A stretch of 64,000 nucleotides of DNA, taken from positions 62,001-126,000 of the forward strand of contig NZ_JAIVLB010000002.1 in assembly GCF_020524495.1 (NCBI RefSeq), in the 5' to 3' direction. The stretch comes from Bacillus stratosphericus. Lineage in GTDB: Bacteria > Bacillota > Bacilli > Bacillales > Bacillaceae. The first letter of the stretch is position 1. The number at the start of each line of letters is the position of its first letter. Of this stretch, positions 17,701-27,000 are shown one piece after another. The translations under genes were made by a program, and so were the position numbers. The notes below the pieces were generated by a model. It had not been told where the DNA came from. It worked only from the letters and a program-made list of their open reading frames with translations, and ran no database searches.

Positions 17701-19402
17701 ATTGGTGCTGATATTCTTTTTCTTGCTGGGCCAAAAGCTTCTGGACGGCTCCAGGTGATGCCTTTTCGACAGCCGCTGTTGCCACATCAAATGAACCGGT
17801 ATAATCATAGGCATAAAATCTTCGTTCTGCCTCTTTTAACTGTTTTGATAAGATATGGTTTTGACTTCTGAAACGATTGCCATATTGAATAATCCGTTCA
17901 ATTTGATCCACTTTACTGAGCATCTCTTGTGTCTCATGAGCGACACTTCTCACTGTTTCAGAGGCTTCTTTTAATTGTTGATTTACTGCTGGCATATTCA
18001 GAGGCGAATTCTCCAGTTGTTCGTGAACTTGCTGAATCATCTCCTGCGCTTTTCCAGCACAGTTCGTGATGTCAGCAGGTATCCCTGGAATATTGCTTTT
18101 TTGCAGTTGGCGAACTGTATTTGCCAGCATTGTTTTGAGTTCAGCCAATGTTTCTCTCGCCTGTAATTCTTCTTTTCGTAATGACTGAAGATGATCTTTA
18201 AACGTTTCATGCAATGCTTTTGCCTCATTGATAAAGGTCTCCAACTGATTGATTTCGTCCATTAATATCGAATATGCCACATGCTCACGATCAAGCTTCT
18301 CACATATTTGCTTCATAAGCTTTTCAATTTCTTCTAAGCGTTTCTCGAATGCCTTCTGTTGATCAAGCTCTCCTGCTGTCAGCTTGTAGCTTTCTTTCAC
18401 AAGAGCCGTTTCTGCCTTTGTTTGTGTGTGATCTTGTTCAAGCTTTTCGAATGCTTCCGTAAGCTCAGGCATTTTGCTTTTGATTTCCTGACCTGCTTCT
18501 ACTTCTGCTTCTAGCTGATCATACAGCGTCTGAATCGCATCATCGATCATTTGCAGAATGCTTGGTGCCTCATCTAAATTGAGTTCATCAATGAGCAGTT
18601 TTTCCGCACGGATTAGCTGTTTGTTTAAGTTCTCCAGCTCTTTTGTGATCTGGATATGCTCTAGCTTGTAGCCTTTGTCTGTCATTTCTTGATAATCGTC
18701 TTTCAGCTTAGTCAGCTGACCTGGTACGGTTTGTTTGCAGTCGGCAATGAGTTTCGGTATATCCTTGATATACAATTGAAGCTGATCAAGTCTTCGGTCT
18801 TGCTCAAGCAGAATTTTTCTTGCTTTCATGTAGTTTCCGTTTTCTGTCTCTTCTTCATACTGCTTGATTCCTTCCCAGGCCTCATCTAAGTCCTGCTCCA
18901 TTTTGTCATAAAGGGTTCCATATAAATGGCTGTACGCAAGCAGATTTTTTCGAACCGTTTGGTATTGCTCTTTGACCTTTTCAATGTCCTTGCGGTTTTG
19001 CTCCTCACTTGTGACAAGGTCTTCAATCTCTTTTAAAATGTCTGCAATGTTTGAATCAGCAGCAGTCAGCAAATCCCCAGTATGCGCAAGAACTTGCTTG
19101 GCTTTGGAGAATCGATATTTATCAGAATACTCTTCTGCATCATATAATAGCTCCTCTACCTTTGGAAGATGGGCTGTAACGATATCGTCCCACTCTGCAC
19201 GCCATCTTTCAAAAAATTGCTCTGTTTCTCCGGTCATTTTTAGATGTTTGATTTTTGAAATTTCTTCTACAATTGATCTGTTCAAAATTTCAATTTTCCA
19301 TGCTTCCAATCGGTCAATTTCTTTATATATATTTTTTCGCAGGAAATAACCGACTGAAAACAAAGCAAGCAAAATGACAATTAAACCGATGATTAACTCC
19401 AT
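17699..19402 (-). CDS. ezrA: Septation ring regulator EzrA
   Basis: Negative regulator of FtsZ ring formation that also links FtsZ to PBP1. A single N-terminal membrane anchor (about residues 2-21) is followed by a ~540-residue cytoplasmic rod made of spectrin-like coiled-coil repeats, rich in Glu, Lys, Leu and Gln. Length 567 residues against about 562 in B. subtilis. ATG start behind AAGGGGG. The C-terminal segment (SKQLKEAERRFYAYDYTGSF onward) is the conserved FtsZ-contact end. The gene stands alone between a bidirectional terminator and the hisJ intergenic region. Confidence 0.95.
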   Translation of the reverse strand: MELIIGLIVILLALFSVGYFLRKNIYKEIDRLEAWKIEILNRSIVEEISKIKHLKMTGETEQFFERWRAEWDDIVTAHLPKVEELLYDAEEYSDKYRFSKAKQVLAHTGDLLTAADSNIADILKEIEDLVTSEEQNRKDIEKVKEQYQTVRKNLLAYSHLYGTLYDKMEQDLDEAWEGIKQYEEETENGNYMKARKILLEQDRRLDQLQLYIKDIPKLIADCKQTVPGQLTKLKDDYQEMTDKGYKLEHIQITKELENLNKQLIRAEKLLIDELNLDEAPSILQMIDDAIQTLYDQLEAEVEAGQEIKSKMPELTEAFEKLEQDHTQTKAETALVKESYKLTAGELDQQKAFEKRLEEIEKLMKQICEKLDREHVAYSILMDEINQLETFINEAKALHETFKDHLQSLRKEELQARETLAELKTMLANTVRQLQKSNIPGIPADITNCAGKAQEMIQQVHEQLENSPLNMPAVNQQLKEASETVRSVAHETQEMLSKVDQIERIIQYGNRFRSQNHILSKQLKEAERRFYAYDYTGSFDVATAAVEKASPGAVQKLLAQQEKEYQHQ

Positions 19403-19742
19403 AATGAGCCCCCTTGTTGTGATCTAAGTGCTGTCAGGGTTTAAGTGTCCCAAGTAGACCTGAGAACCCTTTTCGTGTCCGCTTTGCATTTGTTTTTTAT
19501 AAGCAGTATCGTATGTTTTCCATTACCATCCATTCACGGTTTTATGTATGTTTTTTCAAAAAAGTGATTCAGTGCTTTCTATGATTCGATCACACATATT
19601 GATGTTACCTGCTTTTATGTATGCGGAAGTTGTCGTTTTCATTGTTATTATGATACCATGTAACCAGCATTTTGGTCATGATTTTTCATTATTTTCACTG
19701 ATAAACATCACGTTTTTCAAAATATCAACAAGAGGTGACGAC
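19403..19742. other. Intergenic region between ezrA and hisJ
   Basis: 340 bases between divergent genes. It must hold the ezrA promoter (minus) and the hisJ promoter (plus), but I see no hexamer pair with correct spacing that I would commit to. An open frame runs from 19548 into hisJ without a usable ribosome-binding site. No repeat or RNA motif was recognised. Confidence 0.5.
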
Positions 19743-20558
19743 ATGGTGAAACAAGATGCACATCTACATACACCGTTTTGCCCGCACGGCTCGCTTGATC
19801 CTTTTCATGCTTATATTGAAAAAGCCATAAAAAAGGGATTTGATTCCATCACCTTTACCGAGCATGCACCGCTGCCTCCTTCGTTTCGAGATCCAACGCC
19901 TCAAAAGGATAGTGCTATGAAGCTCCAAGCCCTTGAAGCGTATTTGACGGCTCTGGATCAGCTGAAGCAAGAATACCAAGGACAATTAATAGTAAAAACT
20001 GGGCTTGAGGTTGACTATATCAAAGCGTTTGAAGAGGAAACAAGTGCCTTTTTAGACTGCTACGGGCCAGAATTAGATGACGGCATTTTATCTGTTCATT
20101 TTCTTCCTGCTGGCGATGATTATATTTGCCTTGATTTTGACGAGCATGCCTTCCAGCAGTTGATAAGCATTTATGGTAGCATCGAACAGGTTTATCAAAG
20201 CTACTATGACCAAATTCATTCTTCTATTCTATCATCTTTAGGTAACTATAAGCCAAAGAGAATCGGTCATATCACCCTTGTCCAGAAATTCAAGCAGCTT
20301 TTCCCATATGTGATGTCCCCTGAACTTCGACAAAGGGTCACCCTTTGTCTTGAAGAAATGGAAAGAAAAGGCATGTCCTTAGATTTTAATACATCTGGTC
20401 TTCGTAAAACATATGCCAGAAGTATCTATTTAGATCACTGGATGACTAACCTTGCAAAACAGAAAAAAATTCCGCTTATTTTCGGGTCTGATGCCCATCA
20501 AGCGGAAGATCTCGGGTATGCCTATGATCAGTTTGAAGACATCATGAGTTTCAGGTGA
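19743..20558 (+). CDS. hisJ: Histidinol-phosphatase HisJ (PHP type)
   Basis: PHP-domain phosphatase that dephosphorylates L-histidinol phosphate, the eighth step of histidine synthesis. Metal ligands are visible: DAHLHTPFCPHG at the N terminus, FTEHAPLP (about 38-45), the GLEVDY Glu (about 83), LSVHFLP His, and the C-terminal GSDAHQ. The start is ATG 19743 behind AGAGGTGAC (271 residues); an upstream in-frame extension back to 19548 is hydrophobic and lacks family similarity. Its last 31 bases overlap the end of the convergent refZ gene. Confidence 0.92.
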   Translation: MVKQDAHLHTPFCPHGSLDPFHAYIEKAIKKGFDSITFTEHAPLPPSFRDPTPQKDSAMKLQALEAYLTALDQLKQEYQGQLIVKTGLEVDYIKAFEEETSAFLDCYGPELDDGILSVHFLPAGDDYICLDFDEHAFQQLISIYGSIEQVYQSYYDQIHSSILSSLGNYKPKRIGHITLVQKFKQLFPYVMSPELRQRVTLCLEEMERKGMSLDFNTSGLRKTYARSIYLDHWMTNLAKQKKIPLIFGSDAHQAEDLGYAYDQFEDIMSFR

Positions 20559-21193
20559 GTATCCAGTTTCATCTCTTTTGGTTCTAGTAAATGATCAAGC
20601 GAGCGGCTTAGTTCCTTAAAGTACGTCTGATAGAAGTAAGGCTCGCTTGGGTTCAAATAAAGCACCTCTGTTAAATATTGTGGCTGCAAATATGGCATCA
20701 TCAGAAGTGATTTTAGCTGAATCATAAATGATGAGAGTGAGAGCCGCTTACATATAACGTGGGTGCTTTTTCCTTTTTCGATCATGAGCTGAAACAAATA
20801 CTTTTCTTTCGTTAAATACGTTGACATGATTTCTCTGATCAACGTTGAATCAATGGTCACCTCTCGATAAACGAAACGGGTTAATTGACGGTGTTCATGC
20901 TGATAAGATAAAATATTAAAAACCACATGAAGTAAACACTCTTTTGCGTGACGGGTTTCCATGTGATGAATGTGTCTTTCAATCATGTGAATGTAGCCTT
21001 CATAAAAATCGGATACGAGCTGCTCTAATAGCCCTCCTTTTCCTTGAAAGTAATAAGATATATGGGCAACGTTGACGTTTGCTTCCTTCGCAATCTCACG
21101 GACAGAGGTTCCAGAAAATCCTTTTTGGTTAAAAAGTCTGATGGAAGCTTCAATAATACGGTCTTTTGTTTGCAAAGTTGTTGATGTTTTCAT
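20528..21193 (-). CDS. refZ: TetR-family FtsZ regulator RefZ
   Basis: TetR-type DNA-binding protein. In B. subtilis RefZ (YttP) binds motifs near the origin and positions or inhibits FtsZ at the onset of sporulation. The N-terminal helix-turn-helix is clear: RIIEASIRLFNQKGFSGTSV, then REIAKEANVNVAHISYYFQG. The rest is an all-helical dimerisation domain. The start is ATG 21193 behind GAGGGGTGAG, giving 221 residues; longer readings upstream are not supported. Identity rests on the TetR fold plus position between hisJ and ytsP. It overlaps hisJ tail to tail by 31 bases. Confidence 0.8.
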   Translation of the reverse strand: MKTSTTLQTKDRIIEASIRLFNQKGFSGTSVREIAKEANVNVAHISYYFQGKGGLLEQLVSDFYEGYIHMIERHIHHMETRHAKECLLHVVFNILSYQHEHRQLTRFVYREVTIDSTLIREIMSTYLTKEKYLFQLMIEKGKSTHVICKRLSLSSFMIQLKSLLMMPYLQPQYLTEVLYLNPSEPYFYQTYFKELSRSLDHLLEPKEMKLDTHLKLMMSSN

Positions 21194-21319
21194 CCGCTCA
21201 CCCCTCTTCATGTGTACATACTTCAAGATGAAGGAGGAAGTTCCTTTTACAATTGCTCGACAAATCCCACATGCAAGACGCACATTATGTATTTTTGAGA
21301 TAGAGAGTAGGAGATTTTC

Positions 21320-21816
21320 ATTTTTCATGTCGAAAAACAGTCTGGCAATCCATCGAAAGACTATCAATTACTTATCAAGCAAGTAGAAGCGATGACGGAC
21401 GGTGAACAAGATCTTATCGCCAACTTGGCAAATGCTGCGGCTTTATTGTATCACTCACTTCCTGAAGTCAATTGGGCAGGATTTTATTTGACAAAAGACG
21501 GTGAGCTTGTGCTTGGACCGTTTAACGGCCTGCCCGCATGTGCGCGCATCCCTGCTGGGAAAGGTGTTTGCGGTACAGCATTTGCCACAGGTAATGTGCA
21601 GCGTATCGCAGATGTCCATGCATTCCCTGATCATATTGCATGCGATGCTGCTTCACAATCTGAAATTGTCATTCCGCTTAAGGTGAATGGACAAATCATT
21701 GGGGTTCTCGATATTGACAGCCAGTGAAAGACCGCTTCAGTGAAGTAGATGAAACCTACTTAATTCAATTTACAGCGATCCTCCAAAATGCGTTATCAGC
21801 CTCTACTGATGCGTAA
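21320..21816 (+). pseudogene. ytsP: ytsP (GAF-domain free methionine-R-sulfoxide reductase) with frameshift and no standard start
   Basis: fRMsr enzymes reduce free methionine-R-sulfoxide using three Cys in a GAF domain. The frame from 21320 reads FHVEKQ, then KDYQLLIKQVEAMTD, EVNWAGFYL, LGPFNGLPACARIPAGKGVC and HIACDAASQSEIV, keeping the family Cys residues, and then hits TGA at 21727 after VLDIDSQ. The expected ending (VKDRFSEVDETYLIQFTAIL) continues in another frame from 21724 to TAA 21816, so about one base is missing at DS-P. The codon where homologues have Met-Phe-His-Val is ATT (21320), six bases after GGAG. Internal ATG 21392 would drop the N-terminal helix. Confidence 0.8.
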
Positions 21817-21818
21817 TG

Positions 21819-21857
21819 AAGCAGGAAAAGCAGGCATATTGTCTGCTTTTTCCTTCG
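21819..21857 (+). terminator. ytsP terminator
   Basis: AGGAAAAGCAG pairs with CTGCTTTTTCCT (one bulged base) around a short loop, with T-rich 3' arm; it directly follows the ytsP reading frame. Confidence 0.75.
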
Positions 21858-21903
21858 TCTAATGGGGAAAGGCGCCACGTTTGACTTTCTCCCTTTAAAT
21901 AGG

Positions 21904-21932
21904 TTGACTTCTCCCATTGAGCATCATATAAT
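21904..21932 (+). promoter_or_regulatory. SigA promoter of rpsD
   Basis: TTGACT (21904-21909), 17-base spacer, TATAAT (21927-21932): near-consensus, as expected for a ribosomal protein gene. Confidence 0.9.
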
Positions 21933-21938
21933 AGAGTT

Positions 21939-22121
21939 TGTGTGAAATATGGCAGCCTTTTTGTTCGGCTTTTTTGTATCATTTTGTTCCTTCTTTATGG
22001 AGGTGCATCTTGTAACTCCCTGCTGCTGGAGCGAGGATGCATGAAAACATAATGACGAAAAAGAGGAAGAACAGACGGTTTTTATTTTTCACAAATAAAA
22101 ACAATAAGGAGGAGTCACATA
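21939..22121 (+). promoter_or_regulatory. rpsD mRNA leader, probable S4 autoregulatory site
   Basis: About 180 untranslated bases separate the promoter from the rpsD ATG. In Bacillus, S4 represses its own synthesis by binding a structured leader of this size upstream of rpsD (established). I did not fold it; the GC-rich segment at about 22010-22050 is the most likely structured part. Confidence 0.55.
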
Positions 22122-22724
22122 ATGGCTCGCTATACAGGTCCAAGTTGGAAGATTTCCCGCCGTTTAGGCATTTCATTAAGCGGAACAGGTAAGGAACTTG
22201 AAAAACGTCCTTACGCCCCAGGCCCACATGGTCCAGGACAACGCAAAAAACTATCTGAATACGGTTTACAATTACAAGAGAAGCAAAAGCTTCGTCACAT
22301 GTACGGTGTCAACGAACGTCAATTCCGTACATTATTTAATAGAGCTGCTAAACTTCCTGGTAAACAAGGTGAAAACTTCATGATCCTTCTTGAAACTCGC
22401 CTTGACAACCTGGTATACCGTCTTGGCCTTGCACGTACTCGCCGCCAAGCTCGTCAGCTAGTCAACCATGGTCACATTCTTGTTGATGGAAGCCGTGTAG
22501 ACATCCCATCTTTCTCTGTGAAACCAGGTCAAACGATTTCTCTTCGTGAAAAATCTCAAAACCTTGCCGTTGTGAAAGAATCAGTTGAAGTAAACAATTT
22601 CGTTCCTGAATACCTTTCTTTCGACGCTGAAAAGCTTGAAGGAACATTCACTCGTCTTCCAGAGCGTTCTGAATTAGCGCCTGAAATCAGCGAACAACTA
22701 ATCGTTGAGTTCTACTCTCGTTAA
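22122..22724 (+). CDS. rpsD: 30S ribosomal protein S4
   Basis: Primary 16S rRNA-binding assembly protein of the small subunit. It starts [21 protein letters not shown], with no zinc-binding Cys cluster (the C-minus form, as in Bacillus), and has the S4 RNA-binding domain at about 90-155 ([20 protein letters not shown] and NHGHILVDG). Normal length of 200 residues. ATG behind AAGGAGG. It is monocistronic, with strong promoter, long leader and terminator. Confidence 0.98.
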   Translation: MARYTGPSWKISRRLGISLSGTGKELEKRPYAPGPHGPGQRKKLSEYGLQLQEKQKLRHMYGVNERQFRTLFNRAAKLPGKQGENFMILLETRLDNLVYRLGLARTRRQARQLVNHGHILVDGSRVDIPSFSVKPGQTISLREKSQNLAVVKESVEVNNFVPEYLSFDAEKLEGTFTRLPERSELAPEISEQLIVEFYSR

Positions 22725-22750
22725 TTTTATTACTCTCTCAAAGAGAGATC

Positions 22751-22804
22751 AAACAAACCCTAGAGATCTTGATTTTTCAAGGATTACTGGGGTTTTTTGT
22801 TTGG
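22751..22804 (+). terminator. rpsD terminator
   Basis: Outer stem CAAACCC.AG / CT.GGGTTTTTTG encloses an inner AGATCTTGA / TCAAGGATT stem, with a T run in the 3' arm. Confidence 0.75.
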
Positions 22805-22972
22805 GTTTCTCCGAAAAAGATACTCTTTACGAACACCTTCCGTTGATTTTCAAACAAGCAAGAAGAACTTCGGTCAGACTTTACTCTCTCTCCTTTTTTC
22901 CTTATAATGACATGTGTTCAAGATTTTAAAGCTTAAAACAATGATGCAAGGAAACTATAGGGGGGAAACAAT

Positions 22973-23524
22973 TTGTCTATCTTCTCATTCATGTTAGTGC
23001 TTCTATTTATTTCAATTGTCATTTACACGATTTTAAGAAAGACAGATGTTGTAGATGAACCGCCTGGTGCAATTGCTGGATTTTTCCTCATTTTCCTCAT
23101 CTTTTTTTCACTTAGTTTCGTAATCATCATTCCAAGTGCCGTACTTTCTGTCGTTTCATTAGGAGTGAACTTTCTTTTTGGGGAATATATCACCTATGAT
23201 TCACTTCTTTCATTACTGACGTTCTCTCTATTGGTCAGTGGCTTTGTTCTTTTTTGGTCGATCTTTTTAGTATTCATCGGGAAAGGAATATCCTCTTTAC
23301 TAAGATTCCCTAAATGGCTCACGTTTGTTTTAGAATTTATCTTTTCATGGATTGTTGTGCACCTTTCAATCAAGCTTGTGCTCAATATGAAAATAATAAA
23401 CGTCTCTATTTGGGACAACGGTACATTGATTTTATCTTTCTTTGTCAGCTTTTTATTTATTGGGATTGATTATGTATTCACAGCTTTTAAGCAAAGAAAT
23501 CAGAACACTCAAGAGCATGCTTAA
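22973..23524 (+). CDS. Unrecognised small integral membrane protein
   Basis: 183 residues with about five hydrophobic helices (roughly 3-20, 33-60, 66-105, 117-137, 147-167), very rich in Phe, Leu, Ile and Ser, and a short charged C-terminal tail (KQRNQNTQEHA). It starts at TTG 22973 behind GGGGGGAAA. There is no signal-peptide-like cleavage region and no catalytic motif. It has its own promoter region upstream (a TATAAT-like element near 22910) and a strong terminator downstream. It lies in the segment inserted between rpsD and tyrS, next to the restriction-modification operon but on the opposite strand. I do not recognise the family; candidates include an immunity or stress membrane protein, without evidence. 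Confidence 0.7.
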   Translation: MSIFSFMLVLLFISIVIYTILRKTDVVDEPPGAIAGFFLIFLIFFSLSFVIIIPSAVLSVVSLGVNFLFGEYITYDSLLSLLTFSLLVSGFVLFWSIFLVFIGKGISSLLRFPKWLTFVLEFIFSWIVVHLSIKLVLNMKIINVSIWDNGTLILSFFVSFLFIGIDYVFTAFKQRNQNTQEHA

Positions 23525-23543
23525 CTTCACACAAGTACATGAC

Positions 23544-23580
23544 AAAAAAGCTCCTAGATGTCATTCTAGGAGCTTTCAAT
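23544..23580. terminator. Bidirectional terminator
   Basis: AAAAAAGCTCCTAGA and TCTAGGAGCTTT form a near-perfect stem between two convergent genes; the A run and T run allow use in both directions. Confidence 0.9.
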
Positions 23581-23583
23581 CGT

Positions 23584-23907
23584 TCATTCATGGTTTGCCC
23601 ATTTTTTCATTAGCTGCTCTGTTGTCATGACAGCAACTTCACCATGCAGTGTTGCAAATGAGAGTCGATGTATCGTTTCGGAATCATAATATGTACCGTT
23701 TTCATCTGTTAATCCAAAGGGCGGTTGCATCATACAGTGAGGTGTTGTCAATCCTATGATCACGCCAGTGTCAATATGGTTTGATCTTAATTGTTCCTCT
23801 AAGTTGGTTAAAGCTTTTCTGAATAGATGGCCTTCATCCGCCTGATGAAATAAGGAGTGCGGCTGATCAGATGTACACCGGATATGAATCACTTCCCTTT
23901 TGCACAA
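23584..23907 (-). CDS. Unrecognised 107-residue soluble protein
   Basis: Hypothetical cytoplasmic protein, His-rich (10 His) with three Cys. The best-conserved-looking parts are an N-terminal strand EVIHIRCTSD, a helix GHLFRKALTNLEEQLRSNHI, a strand GVIIGL and a C-terminal helix TTEQLMKKW. A proposed TTG start at 23907 follows GAAGGTGAGGG; its reading begins inside the last codons of the 56-residue frame upstream, suggesting coupling. It lies downstream of the hsd operon on the same strand, after a 170-base gap from hsdR. Function unknown; the compact alpha/beta pattern could be a small regulator or antitoxin-like fold, but no motif supports this. Confidence 0.6.
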   Translation of the reverse strand: MCKREVIHIRCTSDQPHSLFHQADEGHLFRKALTNLEEQLRSNHIDTGVIIGLTTPHCMMQPPFGLTDENGTYYDSETIHRLSFATLHGEVAVMTTEQLMKKWANHE

Positions 23908-24059
23908 ACCCTCACCTTCACTACATGTAGTGCATTTGATGTACAGTTAGACAGTACTTCTCCCAATTGCACTGATTTGACGATATTTATCCAGATGAGG
24001 AATGAGCACGGAAAATAGAGAAGATATCCTAAGAAATATTGTTTGAGTTTTTGCGTCAT
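23889..24059 (-). CDS. Possible 56-residue membrane peptide
   Basis: Short frame starting ATG 24059, five bases after AAGGAGT, ending TGA 23889-23891. It reads MTQKLKQYFLGYLLYFPCSF, then a continuation of one hydrophobic helix (about residues 9-26) and a polar Cys-containing tail. It overlaps the start of the following 107-residue frame by 19 bases, and begins 20 bases after the hsdR stop. The good ribosome-binding site is the main support; there is no recognisable family, and it may be a gene remnant. Confidence 0.35.
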   Translation of the reverse strand: MTQKLKQYFLGYLLYFPCSFLIWINIVKSVQLGEVLSNCTSNALHVVKVRVCAKGK

Positions 24060-24078
24060 TTGAAACTCCTTATTAAGA

Positions 24079-27000
24079 TTATCTTAATTCATCATCCAAA
24101 GGAACAATTACTTCATCTAACAATGTTCTCCACGCTCGTTTCATTTCAGGTCCGTATTTTAATGGTTTAGCTTCTGGATGAATTGCTTTGTATTGATCAA
24201 ACTGTTTACTATCAATGATGTTCCCAATATTCGGAATAGGATCAGTTCCTATCATATATTGAATAGATGATAAATGAAGTTCATTCTCATCCACAAACCA
24301 TGTTTCAGCAAACTCTTTTATATGGAGATTTTTCGTTTTTGTAAAGAATGTTCGTTTGACTACTAATATGTCTTCATCTGGATTCACCTGTTTATTATCC
24401 ATTTCATTGAGGATCGCACGATATACCTCTTTGACCACTTCAGCTTTTTTCAATTTTTGAAGTGCTTTTTCGATTTCTTGACGGATATCATGATTATTGG
24501 CAGAGTAATTTCCTAATAGTTGATCAATAAAGGCAGAGTCTATGTCGTATAACTTAACAGAATTTTCACCATAAAATTCAATATCCGAGAAGTTTGGTGT
24601 TTCCTCTTCTTTCGTTCCTTCTTCTAAGAGTGAGCCTTTGATTGTATTGTATATCCCGATGTTTTCTTCAATCGTCATCACCTGTTCTTGCAGGGCTTTC
24701 GATGCTTCCATATCGTCGTTGTAATTGTCATACGTCACGAGAGCTTCATAAGCATTATTCAGCTCTTGAAATGCTTTGACAAATTCAACGCGTTCCTCTA
24801 CTGGAGAATGCTCGTCCAATTCAGAAGGATCGATATCCAGTGACTTTAAGGTTTTATGTGCCTTTTTAAATCGTTTCAACGATTCTTCATATGTTGGGTA
24901 CACAAGATTCGTTTCTTCCTGTTCGTTAGAATATGTCTTAGTCGCTTCCTCTACATTCCATTCCATCGTCCAAGGTTTTCTAAACGTCATGATGAGTCCT
25001 TTTGTTTTACCAGGATATGTACGATTTGTTCGCGAGAATGCTTGAATTAAACCCGCATAATCTAGATGCCGATCCACAAAAAGAGTTTGTATGGTAGGCG
25101 CATCAAATCCAGTTAATAGGCGATTAACCACAATCACTAAATCTATATGCTTTCCAAATTGTTTGAACTCCGCTTTTTTTCGGGCTAATCTGTTGTTAAT
25201 GTCCCCATTATACCGCTCAATATCTTGAATCGACCAAGCGGTATCATAGGATTGATTATAGTCTTTGATGATGTTTAGCATATCTTCTTGATCTATTTTT
25301 GAAGTTTCTTCATTATCATTTAATGAGTAGGTGATGGCGATTCTAGGAAAATCCTCATCCTCGATCGTTCGCCCTTTACGAATCGGATGACCTTTAAACT
25401 CCTTTGCCATCCAATCAAGATCTTTCGTCATTCTTTTTATCGCATCATAATATCGTTTGGCCATCGCAATAGAGTTTGTTGTCAAAATAGCGGACTTTTG
25501 CGGTCGGCCGTTTTTGAAATCAAACTTTGTATAAGCATTATCCGGTCGAAACATCTTATAGATGACCTTTTGAATATGCTCATCACTTTCATAGATAGTG
25601 GATGGCAAATGGGATTCCTTCTCCATCCCATCCATTTGATCAATATACGTATTTAATTCATCATCACTGAGATGAGCGTATTTGTCACTTTGACGAAGCT
25701 GAGAAAAGATATGATTGCTAAGAGAGTTTGGTTCAATCGTATCTTCATGTTCTACTTGGAATCCTAGAACTGCACCATCGTCTAAAGCATTTTTAATCGT
25801 ATATGTATGAAGCTCTTCACCATATTGATCACGAGTCGTACGTGCTAGCTGACCTTTTGGTTGTTTTTTATTAACATCGAAAATGGGTGTACCAGTAAAG
25901 CCAAACCAAGTAGAATTAGGGAACGTTTTCTTCACGGATTCCATCCCCTCTGCACTTAATGCTCGGTGACATTCGTCAACGACAAAGACAATATGTTGTC
26001 CGATCAGTTTTTGAAATCGGTTCTTTCCCTCCTGCGCTTCTTGTTTTTTTGCATAATTGATAGCATTCTCTAGCTTCTGACGAGTCGTAATAATAATGGT
26101 ATTTGAATTGGCATCCGCTAATAATGTCTCACTCAGTTCTTTTGCACTGCCAGTTCCAACGATTAAACTATTAGACTTTGCCTTACCTGAAGAGTTACCT
26201 GTATTAAATTCAGACGCAAACCTTGTGAATTCTGTCGTTGTTTGATTATCTAAATCTTTTCGATCAATGAGCATAATCGTTCGGTCAACGCCAGGTTTCC
26301 TTGCTAATAATTTGGTCGCAACAAAACTCGTTAGTGTCTTTCCTGACCCTGTTGCATGCCATACATATCCAGATTGATGCTTCATCGCCGCCGTAAATAA
26401 TGCTTCAATTGCGTGTATTTGATATGGATGTAAAACCATTAACGCTTTTTGATCATTTTCTTCGCTCACAACGGTATATTGAGCGATCAGACGATGTGCA
26501 TTTGGAATTCTGAGTACTTGTTTCACAAATTCATAGAGGTTGTTGACTTTTCGGTTATCTTTTGTCCGCCAACTAAAGACAAACTTCTTATGCATATCTT
26601 TTGGCAGAGCATTGGCAAAATAACGAGTCGTTTGTTCATTTGAAATAACAAATAACTGAAGAGTAGAAAAAATATTATTACGAAATAGCCCTTCCTCTGT
26701 ATACTTCTTCACTTGATTGTATGCTTGAAACACACCATCTTTTGCCGTAACCTTTTTTAATTCAATTTGCACAATGGGTAACCCATTGATTAATAACGTC
26801 ACATCAAAACGACGGTCGCGTTCGTCAATGCTCTCTCTTTTTTTCGCTATTTGATGAACAACTTCATATGTAGAAATGCCTCCACCGATATCATGATTTG
26901 AATAAAGAACGAGAGACATCGAACCTAGCGTTACATCATCTCGTTCAATCGTAATGCGAGCAATCCCATTTTCACCTTTTAGCCACTTTGCTGCATCAAA

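Noticed and set aside
19548-19742. 65-residue hydrophobic N-terminal extension of HisJ
   Set aside because: No ribosome-binding site, composition unlike the protein, and the PHP motif starts a few residues after ATG 19743, which has a good AGAGGTGAC.
21194-21367. 58-residue N-terminal extension of RefZ
   Set aside because: ATG 21193 has a strong ribosome-binding site and the TetR helix-turn-helix begins right after it; upstream residues are low in similarity to anything and overlap the ytsP leader.
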